A stretch of 64,000 nt of DNA, taken from positions 6,572,001 to 6,636,000 of the forward strand of contig NZ_CP034279.1 in NCBI RefSeq assembly GCF_009739905.1. The letters run 5' to 3'. The stretch comes from Streptomyces ficellus. GTDB taxonomy: Bacteria > Actinomycetota > Actinomycetes > Streptomycetales > Streptomycetaceae. A program made the position numbers and the translations under genes. Shown piece by piece: positions 57,583 through 64,000 of this stretch (positions are counted from its first letter, which is position 1; each line of letters opens with the position of its first letter). Under the pieces are notes generated by a model that was given only the letters and a program-made list of their open reading frames with translations, was not told the DNA's origin and searched no databases.

Positions 57583-58619
57583 CGGAACTTCTCGGGGTGC
57601 AGGGCGCGCGCCAGGTCCTCGACCGCGTGCGGCGGGCGGACGCCCACCAGGGTCGCGGTCAGCGGCAGGACGACGAACCGCTTGTTCCTCACGGCCGGCA
57701 CGTCCGCGAGGGCGGGCTGCGAGAGCAGGAACCTCTTCTTCTGCTCGACGCTGCCGGCGCCCGCGTAGTCGTAGATGGCGATGACCTCGGGCTTGCGCGC
57801 GACGACCTGTTCCCACGACACGTCGCCGAACACCTCGTCGAGGTCGTCGAAGACGTTGCGTCCGCCCGCGAGCCGGATGATCTCGGTGCCCAGGCTCTTG
57901 CCGCCGGCGGTGAACGCGGCCTTGTCGCCGCTGTCGTAGACGAACACCGGTACCGCGGGCGCGCCCTTCACCGCCGCGGTCGCCCGGTCGACGCGGCCCC
58001 GCAGGTCGGCCACCAGCCGGTCGGCCCGCTCCGCCACCCCGAACAGGGAACCGATCGTGCGGATCTCGTCGTAGGTGTCCTTCATCGACACCTGCTTCTT
58101 GCCGCAGTACTCGCGGTTCAGGTACGTGTCGATGCCGGCGTCCGCGAACGCCTTCCGGGACCGGCCCTCGTCCTCGGCGAACGCGCTGCCGTAGCCGCCG
58201 TAGACGAAGTCGGGTTCGGCGTCGAGGACCTTCTCGAAGGACGGTTCCTTCTTGGCCAGTTCGGGTACGGCCCCGAAGTCCTTCCGCAGCTGCGGCAGGA
58301 CCGCCGAGTCGGGGAACGCGGTGCCGACCATGCGGTCCCTCAGACCGAGGGACAGCATCAGCTCGGCGGGGTGCTGGTGGATGGTGACCACCCGGGCGGG
58401 GGGCGCGTCGTACGTCGTGCGGACACCGCAGTTGTCGATGGTGACCGGGAAGCCCTTGGCCGGCGCCGGCGCGGACTTCGCCGCGCCCTTCCCGTCCCCG
58501 CCCGCGGAGCAGCCGGCCACCAGGGCGGTGCTCAGGGCGAGGAGGGCGGCCGCGGTGCGCAGGGCACGGCGGCGGGGAACAGAGGGGGGTGAGACAGGAC
58601 GGGGCGTGCCGTCGTACAC
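57579..58619 (-). CDS. btuF: Cobalamin (corrinoid)-type ABC transporter, substrate-binding lipoprotein
   Basis: A 346-residue class III binding protein. The signal peptide ends in lipobox LVAGC (Cys ~35). The body has ARVVTIHQHPAELMLSLGLRDRMVGTAF, FVYGGYGSAFAEDEG and TEIIRLAGGRNVFDDLDEVFGDVSWEQVVARKPEVIAIYDY. Such proteins bind cobalamin, haem or siderophores; the riboswitch just upstream argues for a corrinoid. The GTG start at 58619 has an ideal AGGAGG 6 nt before it, which the riboswitch would control. Confidence 0.88.
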   Translation of the reverse strand: MYDGTPRPVSPPSVPRRRALRTAAALLALSTALVAGCSAGGDGKGAAKSAPAPAKGFPVTIDNCGVRTTYDAPPARVVTIHQHPAELMLSLGLRDRMVGTAFPDSAVLPQLRKDFGAVPELAKKEPSFEKVLDAEPDFVYGGYGSAFAEDEGRSRKAFADAGIDTYLNREYCGKKQVSMKDTYDEIRTIGSLFGVAERADRLVADLRGRVDRATAAVKGAPAVPVFVYDSGDKAAFTAGGKSLGTEIIRLAGGRNVFDDLDEVFGDVSWEQVVARKPEVIAIYDYAGAGSVEQKKRFLLSQPALADVPAVRNKRFVVLPLTATLVGVRPPHAVEDLARALHPEKFR

Positions 58620-58654
58620 GTAAAGCCTCCTGGGGAGTCCGCGCTCCTCGGATC

Positions 58655-58822
58655 GGGCCCGCGACGGGACAGTGTCCTGACTCCCGGGGCGCCCTCCCCG
58701 CGCCCCGCGCGCGAGCGCGGCGGCGTGTCGATGGGGGGCGGTCCTGGTCACAGTGGCGGGACCGTGCCGGACTCGCACCGGCTTCCTGGCTCCCATCGCG
58801 GTGATGACCTGGCGATATTACG
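58655..58822 (-). ncRNA. Cobalamin riboswitch
   Basis: Read on the minus strand. It contains the conserved core AAGCCGGTGCGAGTCCGGC (58766-58784), then GTCCCGCCACTGTG (58749-58762), and a B12 box AGTCAGGACACTG (58670-58682). A GC-rich variable domain lies between. It ends ~45 nt before the AGGAGG ribosome site of the binding-protein gene, which fits control of translation start. Boundaries are approximate. When B12 is plentiful it would switch off btuFCD. Confidence 0.92.
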
Positions 58823-58881
58823 TTCATATGGGGAAGGGGTGAAAGGGCGCACGATCACCGCCGTGCGCCCCCGGGGTGGTG

Positions 58882-59631
58882 TCATGCGTCACGGACCGCC
58901 CGCAGGACGAGCCGTTCGGCGTCCTGGTCGTAGGGCCGGCCGTCGAACCCGCCGAACACCTCCACCCGGCCGAACCCGGCCTCCTCGGCCATCGCGCGCA
59001 GCTCCACCGCGCTGTAGACGAACCACACCAGGCTCGCCCGCGTCACCCGGTCGCCCCGCACCAGCACCCAGTCGCTGCGCAGCCGCGCCCAGTCGTCCAG
59101 CACGGTGTCCGTCTGCACCAGGAGGTCCTCGCCGCGCCGGACGACCTTCGGCGGTTCGACCTTCCGCGCCAGCAGCTCCTTCCCGGCCAGGTCCAGGACC
59201 AGCGTGCCGCCCGGGGCGAGACACGTGCGCATGGCACGCAGCACGCGGGCGTTGTCGGCCGGGTCCTCGAAGTAGCCGAAGGAGGTGAACATGTTCAGCA
59301 CCACGTCGAAGGCGCCCGCCCGCGTGAACTCCCGGGCGTCGGCCCGGACGTACTCCGGTGACACCCCCGTGTCGGCCGCGGCCTTCCGCGCCCGGTCCAG
59401 CATGGCCGGGCTCAGGTCCACGCCGGTCACGCGGAAGCCGCGCCGGGCGAGCGGCACGGTGAACACCCCCGGGCCGCACGCCAGGTCCAGGACGCGGGCC
59501 CCGGGCGGGAACGCGAGCAGCGGCGACGTGTCGAGGAGCGACTCCGCCTGCGCGTGACGCTGTACGGAGAAGAGGAAGTCGTAGAACTCGGTCCAGAACT
59601 CATCGTCCTGGAACCCGCCCGTGTGCGTCAT
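58882..59631 (-). CDS. SAM-dependent methyltransferase at the end of the ATP-grasp operon
   Basis: A 249-residue class I methyltransferase. Motif I is VLDLACGPGVFTVPLARRG; GVDLSPAMLDRAR, YVRADAREF, VVLNMFTSFGYFEDPADN and LAPGGTLVLDL follow. The FGYF(E)D loop is frequent in small-molecule N- or O-methyltransferases of specialised metabolism. Its ATG at 59631 lies 32 bp inside the end of the exporter gene, so it belongs to the same operon. The acceptor is probably the operon's product or intermediate, by context only. Confidence 0.85.
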   Translation of the reverse strand: MTHTGGFQDDEFWTEFYDFLFSVQRHAQAESLLDTSPLLAFPPGARVLDLACGPGVFTVPLARRGFRVTGVDLSPAMLDRARKAAADTGVSPEYVRADAREFTRAGAFDVVLNMFTSFGYFEDPADNARVLRAMRTCLAPGGTLVLDLAGKELLARKVEPPKVVRRGEDLLVQTDTVLDDWARLRSDWVLVRGDRVTRASLVWFVYSAVELRAMAEEAGFGRVEVFGGFDGRPYDQDAERLVLRAVRDA

Positions 59632-60865
59632 GAGGAGCCGTCGTTCCTTCCGTGTCGTCGCCGGCGGAGCCGGGCGCGGCGGTCCTGCCGCGCAGGGTGA
59701 GCAGGAGCGGAGGCAGCAGCAGGCACTGCGCGGCGGCCAGCAGCCAGAACCAGCCGGTGTGCCCGGACCGTTCGCCGAGGCCGTACACCTGCCCGCCCAG
59801 CACGCCGGCGGCACACGCCCCGAGCCCCGCGGCCAGCCGCTGCTGGCCGAAGACCACCGCGTCCGAGCGCGGACTGCGGCGCAGCGCCTCCAGGTCGTTC
59901 TTCAGGAACAGGACGATGTCCCCGAGGGTGATCAGCGCCCCGCCCGCCAGCAGCGCCGGCCGGGTACCGATCGCCAGCACCGCGAGCCCCGCGGCGAGCC
60001 CGGTGAACCCGGCCGCCAGGGCGAGGGCGTACGGCATCCGGCGGATCAGCCCGGACGCGAGCGGCTGCACCACGATCACCAGGACGAAGCAGAGCAGCAG
60101 CACCACGCTGTAGAACTCCGCCGACGCCCGCCGCACGGCGTACACCGCCAGGAAGTGCTGGAAGTGGAAGTACAGGTAGAACGCCAGCGCGTTGGCCGCG
60201 AACGGCAGCGCCGCCACCCCGGACAGCAGTCCCTGACGGGCCGCACCCGCGGCCGGGACGCCGTCGCCCCCGGCGGCCGGCAGCCGCGCGTGCCCCGCCG
60301 TCACCACGGCGAACAGCACCACGACGACCAGGAAGAGCGGGCCGGGCGACGACAGGACGAACGGCCCGGCCACCAGCGGACCCAGCGCCATGCCCGCGTT
60401 GAGCGCCGCGTTCCCCGCCGACAGGAACACCGGGCGCCGCTCCTCGTCCACGCCGTGCACCAGGTACGCCTTGTTCGCCGGCAGGTAGAGCGCGGCGCCG
60501 CAGCACGTCAGCACCAGCGCCACGACCGCGACCGGCGGCCACACGAGGCACGCCAGGAAGCACCCGAACCCGGCCGTGCGGACCGCCAGGGCCCACAGCA
60601 TCGTGCGCCGCAGACCGATCCGGTCGGCCAGCGCACCACCGAGGACCCCGCCCGAGAACTGCACCAGCGACGCCACCGCCAGGACCACACCGACCGTGCC
60701 GAGCCCCATCCCCAGCCGCTCGTGCAGGAACACCGACATGAACGGCAGCACCATGAAACTGCCGAGCGGGATGAGGAACGAACTGAGCAGCAGGAAGCGC
60801 GGCGGGCCGGCCGGCGTCGACAACGCGGCCCGCAAGCCCCCCGCGCCCCTGGACGGTTCAGCCAC
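59600..60865 (-). CDS. MFS transporter (probable product exporter)
   Basis: A 421-residue MFS protein with about twelve membrane helices and the motif-A-like loop GGALADRIGLRRTMLW between helices 2 and 3. The early part (LLLSSFLIPLGSFMVLPFMSVFLHERLGMGLGTVGVVLA) resembles exporters clustered with small peptide or amino-acid product genes. The GTG start at 60865 overlaps the end of the ATP-grasp gene by 8 bp, tying it to the biosynthetic genes. Efflux rather than uptake is inferred from context. Confidence 0.88.
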   Translation of the reverse strand: MAEPSRGAGGLRAALSTPAGPPRFLLLSSFLIPLGSFMVLPFMSVFLHERLGMGLGTVGVVLAVASLVQFSGGVLGGALADRIGLRRTMLWALAVRTAGFGCFLACLVWPPVAVVALVLTCCGAALYLPANKAYLVHGVDEERRPVFLSAGNAALNAGMALGPLVAGPFVLSSPGPLFLVVVVLFAVVTAGHARLPAAGGDGVPAAGAARQGLLSGVAALPFAANALAFYLYFHFQHFLAVYAVRRASAEFYSVVLLLCFVLVIVVQPLASGLIRRMPYALALAAGFTGLAAGLAVLAIGTRPALLAGGALITLGDIVLFLKNDLEALRRSPRSDAVVFGQQRLAAGLGACAAGVLGGQVYGLGERSGHTGWFWLLAAAQCLLLPPLLLTLRGRTAAPGSAGDDTEGTTAPHDAHGRVPGR

Positions 60866-62162
60866 CGGGGCCCCGGCTGTCCCGTGCGGCCCCGACAGGC
60901 CCGGTGACGTCCCGGTCCTCCGGTGCGGCCGCGACCGGACCGGTCAGGACCCGGACGGCGTTCGCCGCCGCCACCGCGCAGTGCGTGGCCAGTTCGGCGG
61001 TCTCCCCCTCCGCGTAGACGATGCCCGCGTACCCGCGGCTGTCCCCGAGGTGCTCGATCCGGTCACCGACCCGCTTGACCGGGTACCAGGCGGGCGCGCC
61101 GGGCATGTCCGCCAGCCGGTCGAGCCCCTCGACGCCGGTGAACGTCCCCGGCTCCCGCGGGTAGCCGAGGACGAACGCGACGGCCGGCCCGCCCGGCAGG
61201 CGCGCGTCCATCAGGGCGGGCCGCCGGCCCAGCGCGCATTCCACCATCGCCGTGTACACGTTGACCCCGAGCGCCCGGCACATGCCCTCGCCGACCAGGG
61301 CGCCACCGATGCGCGGGTTGACCTCCACCACCTCCGGCCCGGCGGTGGTCAGCGCGAACTCGACGTGGGCGAACCGGTCGGTGTAGCCGATGGCGGCGAG
61401 GACCTCGCCCAGCCAGCCCTCCAGCGCCGCCCGCCGCGCCTCGCCGAACGCCACCGGGAACGCGGTCACCTCCTCGCGGAAGTGCGGCTCGGGGGACATC
61501 TGCCGGCTGGAGACACCCAGCAGCCGGGTCCGCCCCGCCCAGGTGAGGGTCTCGGCACTGTAGACCGGCCCGGTGAAGTACGGCTCCGCGAAGAGCCGGC
61601 CCGTCAGGCGCCGCGCCGCGGCCTCCTCCAGGGCGTGCTCCAGCTCCCGCTCGTCCCTGACCAGCCAGACGTTCTGGCTGCCGGTACCGGCGGTGTCCTT
61701 GAGGACGGCCGGCAGCCCCACCTCCTTCAGGACCAGGGCGCCCAGGCCCGCCCTACCGTGCCCCCGCCCGCCGTCCGCCTCCACGGCGCCCGCCCGGGAC
61801 AGGCCCGCCCGGTGCAGCCGGTCGCGCACGGCGGCCTTGTCGCGCGTCAGCCGCAGCACGCCCGGTTCGAGCCCCGGCAGGCCGAAGCGGGCGGTCAGCT
61901 CCGCCCCGACGAGGGTCCAGGTGTCCGTGGAGCTGATCAGACCGCGCAGGCCGGGCGTGGCGTCGAGCTGTCCGGCCACCCGCTCGGTGTCGAACGTCTC
62001 GGTCGTCACGACGTCGAGGGCGCCGGCGGGCAGGCGCTCCAGCTCGTGGGCGTAGTACGCCGGGTCGCGGGTCAGCAGCCGCAGCCGCTCGCCCAGCGCG
62101 TCCGCCGCGCGCACCAGGTGGCCGAGTCCGAACGTCAGGGCTTCCAGGCACACCACGGTCAT
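60858..62162 (-). CDS. ATP-grasp carboxylate-amine ligase
   Basis: A 434-residue ATP-grasp enzyme. The pre-ATP-grasp domain starts MTVVCLEALTFGLGHLVRAADALG. The central ATP-binding part has GLPAVLKDTAGTGSQNVWLV (Lys on the nucleotide) and RLFAEPYFTGPVYSAETLTWAG. Metal and catalytic residues lie in HVEFALTTAGPEVVEVNPRIGGALVGEGMCRALGVN. Enzymes of this shape join two amino acids or an amino acid and a small acid, with ADP release. In this operon the PLP enzyme's product is the likely substrate. The ATG overlaps the PLP gene's stop (ATGA). Confidence 0.9.
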   Translation of the reverse strand: MTVVCLEALTFGLGHLVRAADALGERLRLLTRDPAYYAHELERLPAGALDVVTTETFDTERVAGQLDATPGLRGLISSTDTWTLVGAELTARFGLPGLEPGVLRLTRDKAAVRDRLHRAGLSRAGAVEADGGRGHGRAGLGALVLKEVGLPAVLKDTAGTGSQNVWLVRDERELEHALEEAAARRLTGRLFAEPYFTGPVYSAETLTWAGRTRLLGVSSRQMSPEPHFREEVTAFPVAFGEARRAALEGWLGEVLAAIGYTDRFAHVEFALTTAGPEVVEVNPRIGGALVGEGMCRALGVNVYTAMVECALGRRPALMDARLPGGPAVAFVLGYPREPGTFTGVEGLDRLADMPGAPAWYPVKRVGDRIEHLGDSRGYAGIVYAEGETAELATHCAVAAANAVRVLTGPVAAAPEDRDVTGPVGAARDSRGPGG

Positions 62163-63181
62163 GCGGCGGCCTCCTTCCAGTGCGCCGGGCAGGGCGTGCG
62201 GTTCCACGCCATGACGGACCAGGGCATGGACATCGCCTCGGGACTGTCCACCTCGACGGGCTTCAGCGCGGCCGGGTCCAGGGCCTGCGCGTGCCGGGCG
62301 TGCACCTGCTCGACGTACCGGTGGCCCGTGTCGGCGCCGATCACCAGATGGAGCCGGTCCGGATGGCGCCGCGTCTCGTGCGTGGCGGTCAGGTAGGCGG
62401 CGCCCGTCGACAGGCCCGCGAAGACGGCGTGGTCGCGCAGCAGGGCGACCGTGCCGGACAGGGCGTGGGTGAAGTCCATCCAGTGCACCGCGTCGTAGAG
62501 GTGGTGGCGCACGTTGTCGAACACGATCGACGAGCCGATGCCCGCGATGATCGCCTCGGGATCGTGGTGGTCCTGGCTGCCGAACGTGACGCTGCCGAAC
62601 GGCTGGACGCCCACCAGCCGCACGTCCGGGTCGCGGCGGCGCAGGTGTTGCACGATCCCGCCCGTGGAGGCCCCGGACCCGACGCCGCCGACGACCGTGA
62701 GCGGCCGGTCCGGCGCCGCCGCCGCGAGCTGGTCGGCGACCTCCCGGTAGCCCAGGTAGTGGACGTCGTCGTGGTATTGGCGCATCCAGTGGACGTCGGG
62801 CCGCTCGGCGAGGAGCTCCCGCACCCGCCGCACCCGTAACTCCTGGTCCAGCTTGAGGTTCCGCGACGGCCTGACCTGCTCGACGGTCGCGCCGAGGACC
62901 TCCAGTTGCGCCAGGGTGGTCGCGTCGACCGTGGTCGACGCGACGATGTGGCAGCGCAGGCCGTAGCGGTGGCAGGCCAGCGCCAGGGCGTGGGCGTAGA
63001 TGCCGCTGGAGCTGTCGACCAGGGTCTGCCCCGGCCGGATCACGCCCCGGTCGAGCAGGTTCCCGACGGCGGCGAGGGCGGAGTAGACCTTCATCGACTC
63101 GAACCGGATCAGGACCATGCCCTCCGACAGCCGGACGAGGTCCGGCCTCTTGAGGGCGTCGGCGATGTGGGGGTGTATCAC
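62159..63181 (-). CDS. Cysteine-synthase/SbnA-like PLP-dependent beta-replacement enzyme
   Basis: A 340-residue fold-type II PLP enzyme. The PLP lysine is probably in RFESMKVYSALAAV (~30); the carboxylate-binding loop is DSSSGIYAHALAL (~56-68), replacing the TSGNTG of cysteine synthase; the PLP-phosphate Gly loop is GGVGSGASTGGIV. The SSSG loop and ESMKVY are as in SbnA-type 2,3-diaminopropionate enzymes, which use O-phosphoserine. Next to a kinase predicted to make O-phosphothreonine, a beta-substituted aminobutyrate is the likely product (inference). GTG at 63181 overlaps the kinase stop (GTGA). Confidence 0.88.
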   Translation of the reverse strand: MIHPHIADALKRPDLVRLSEGMVLIRFESMKVYSALAAVGNLLDRGVIRPGQTLVDSSSGIYAHALALACHRYGLRCHIVASTTVDATTLAQLEVLGATVEQVRPSRNLKLDQELRVRRVRELLAERPDVHWMRQYHDDVHYLGYREVADQLAAAAPDRPLTVVGGVGSGASTGGIVQHLRRRDPDVRLVGVQPFGSVTFGSQDHHDPEAIIAGIGSSIVFDNVRHHLYDAVHWMDFTHALSGTVALLRDHAVFAGLSTGAAYLTATHETRRHPDRLHLVIGADTGHRYVEQVHARHAQALDPAALKPVEVDSPEAMSMPWSVMAWNRTPCPAHWKEAAA

Positions 63182-64000
63182 CCGTATCCTCCTTGGGCGA
63201 ACGAACACTGGTGGCCGAGCGAACGGAAGAACGCCGACACGTCGTCCTTGACGAACGGGTCGGGGCGGCGCGTGAAGAGGAAGCCGGCCAGGGAGCCGGT
63301 GTGGGCGACGAAGACACCGTCCGCCCCGAACTCCCCGCGATGCGCGAGCAGGGCCTCGAACGTCCGCTTCGGCAGCACCTCCTGCGACAGCACGGCACTG
63401 TCCGTCGCCGCCCGGGCGACGGCCGCCGGATCGGCCGCCGAGAACCCCTTCAGCAGGTCCGTCAGACAGCGCCCGTACTCCTCCGCCCTGCGCCGGTAGT
63501 GGCGCAGCAGCAGAGGTGTGACGGCGGAGGTGTCCACCGTCCCCGGCTCCGTGACGTAGGCCGTGTGGAAACCCACCGACCGCCCCAGCCGGCGCACCAC
63601 CCGGTGGCGGGCGCTGAGGTACAGCGCGAACTCGTCGAGGAACACACTGTCGGCCCGCTCGATCGACGACAGGATCGCGGTGACCGCGGCGGGGTCGTAC
63701 GGCAGGGAGAAGACGCGGAACAGGCAGCGCAGCGTGGCGACGACGTCCGCGGTCGAACTCGCCATCCCCACCCCCACGCGCAGATCGGAATGGGCGCTCA
63801 GCCGGCCGGGCGGCAGCACCAGCCCGAACCGGTCCAGGAACAGTCCGGCGGCCGCCCGGGCCTTCTCCCCGAGCGGCGGCGCGTCCCGAGGGCCGGCCGG
63901 GGTGTCCTCCCCGGGCGTGAAGTACACCCAGGAGTGCAGCTCCACCGGGAACGAGACGATGGCGATGTCCCGTTCCCCCGCCCCGTGCCGCAGGGGGCCC
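63178..64000 (-). CDS. GHMP kinase, PduX/L-threonine-kinase-like; N-terminus beyond the window
   Basis: The 3' 274 codons of a GHMP kinase; the start lies past the right edge. The first visible residues are PLRHGAGERDIAIVSFPVELHSW, followed by the GHMP ATP-binding motif VGVGMASSTADVVATLRCLF. GFHTAYVTEPGTVDTSAV and a final VFVAHTGSLAGFLF match L-threonine kinase (PduX), which makes O-phospho-L-threonine. PduX enzymes serve cobalamin synthesis, and a B12-controlled transporter is nearby; but this copy is coupled to PLP and ATP-grasp genes, which favours a specialised pathway. A missing N-terminus prevents full family assignment. Confidence 0.8.
   Translation of the reverse strand, partial: GPLRHGAGERDIAIVSFPVELHSWVYFTPGEDTPAGPRDAPPLGEKARAAAGLFLDRFGLVLPPGRLSAHSDLRVGVGMASSTADVVATLRCLFRVFSLPYDPAAVTAILSSIERADSVFLDEFALYLSARHRVVRRLGRSVGFHTAYVTEPGTVDTSAVTPLLLRHYRRRAEEYGRCLTDLLKGFSAADPAAVARAATDSAVLSQEVLPKRTFEALLAHRGEFGADGVFVAHTGSLAGFLFTRRPDPFVKDDVSAFFRSLGHQCSFAQGGYG

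Noticed and set aside
1..64000. tRNA, rRNA, CRISPR or insertion sequence
   Set aside because: No cloverleaf-like segment, spacer-repeat array or transposase was found on reading both strands. A tRNA scan was not possible here.

Overview
The window is chromosomal DNA from a Streptomyces species or a close relative. Third codon positions are almost all G or C, neighbouring genes overlap by ATGA/GTGA junctions, and there is a DmdR-type iron box, an EshA-type encapsulin operon for 2-methylisoborneol, ECF41/ECF42-type sigma factors and a gene with three TTA (bldA-dependent) codons. No rRNA, tRNA, CRISPR array, insertion sequence or replication origin was found. About 57 protein-coding genes are supported, including one gene broken by an in-frame amber codon and two genes cut by the window ends. 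Function calls come from reading motifs and gene order only, with no database search.

Layout. 1-2.5 kb: xanthine dehydrogenase (xdhAB) facing left, with a 16-bp-periodic repeat array upstream. 2.5-5.5 kb: a STAS protein and a receptor kinase whose sensor is a solute-binding domain. 5.5-10.5 kb: a very large CtpI-like P-type ATPase and its amber-broken partner. 10.8-18.9 kb: amidase, LuxR-type regulator, aminopeptidase P, a DUF4230 protein, a DEAD-box helicase with a hairpin leader, and an AI-2E-family permease. 19-23.5 kb: a methyltransferase and two tandem DUF4139 (MuiA-like) coiled-coil proteins. 23.6-27.6 kb: an iron-regulated siderophore ABC transporter behind a near-perfect iron box. 27.6-29.9 kb: a less GC-rich patch with a secreted NucA/NucB-type DNase (three TTA codons) and a convergent small protein that may be its inhibitor.

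29.9-36.5 kb (mostly minus strand): an ECF42-type sigma factor with a DGPF partner; an RsbQ-RsbP-STAS energy-stress type module; a DUF6126 miniprotein; EF-hand, PAP2 phosphatase and YihY/BrkB genes. 36.7-42.8 kb: a protein built of seven 17-residue repeats, a second Ser/Thr kinase, a DCC-family protein, an orphan barstar, an ECF41-type sigma factor with an SRPBCC partner, two small hypotheticals and an arylamine N-acetyltransferase. 43-47 kb: family 2B encapsulin, 2-methylisoborneol synthase (cargo) and GPP C-methyltransferase in one operon. 47-55.6 kb: serine hydrolase, ArsR/VOC pair, divergent DUF4097/GbsR-like pair with a shared operator array, GCS2-type ligase, PPK2, TMEM175-like channel and ferric-reductase-like protein.

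55.6-58.8 kb: a BtuFCD-type ABC transporter led by a cobalamin riboswitch. 58.9-64 kb: a tightly coupled minus-strand operon encoding a GHMP kinase (PduX-like, cut by the window end), an SbnA/cysteine-synthase-like PLP enzyme, an ATP-grasp ligase, an MFS exporter and a SAM methyltransferase. I read it as a compact pathway that phosphorylates an amino acid, replaces its beta-substituent, ligates and exports the product. It is the best candidate here for an undescribed system, followed by the DNase/inhibitor pair and the 17-residue repeat protein.
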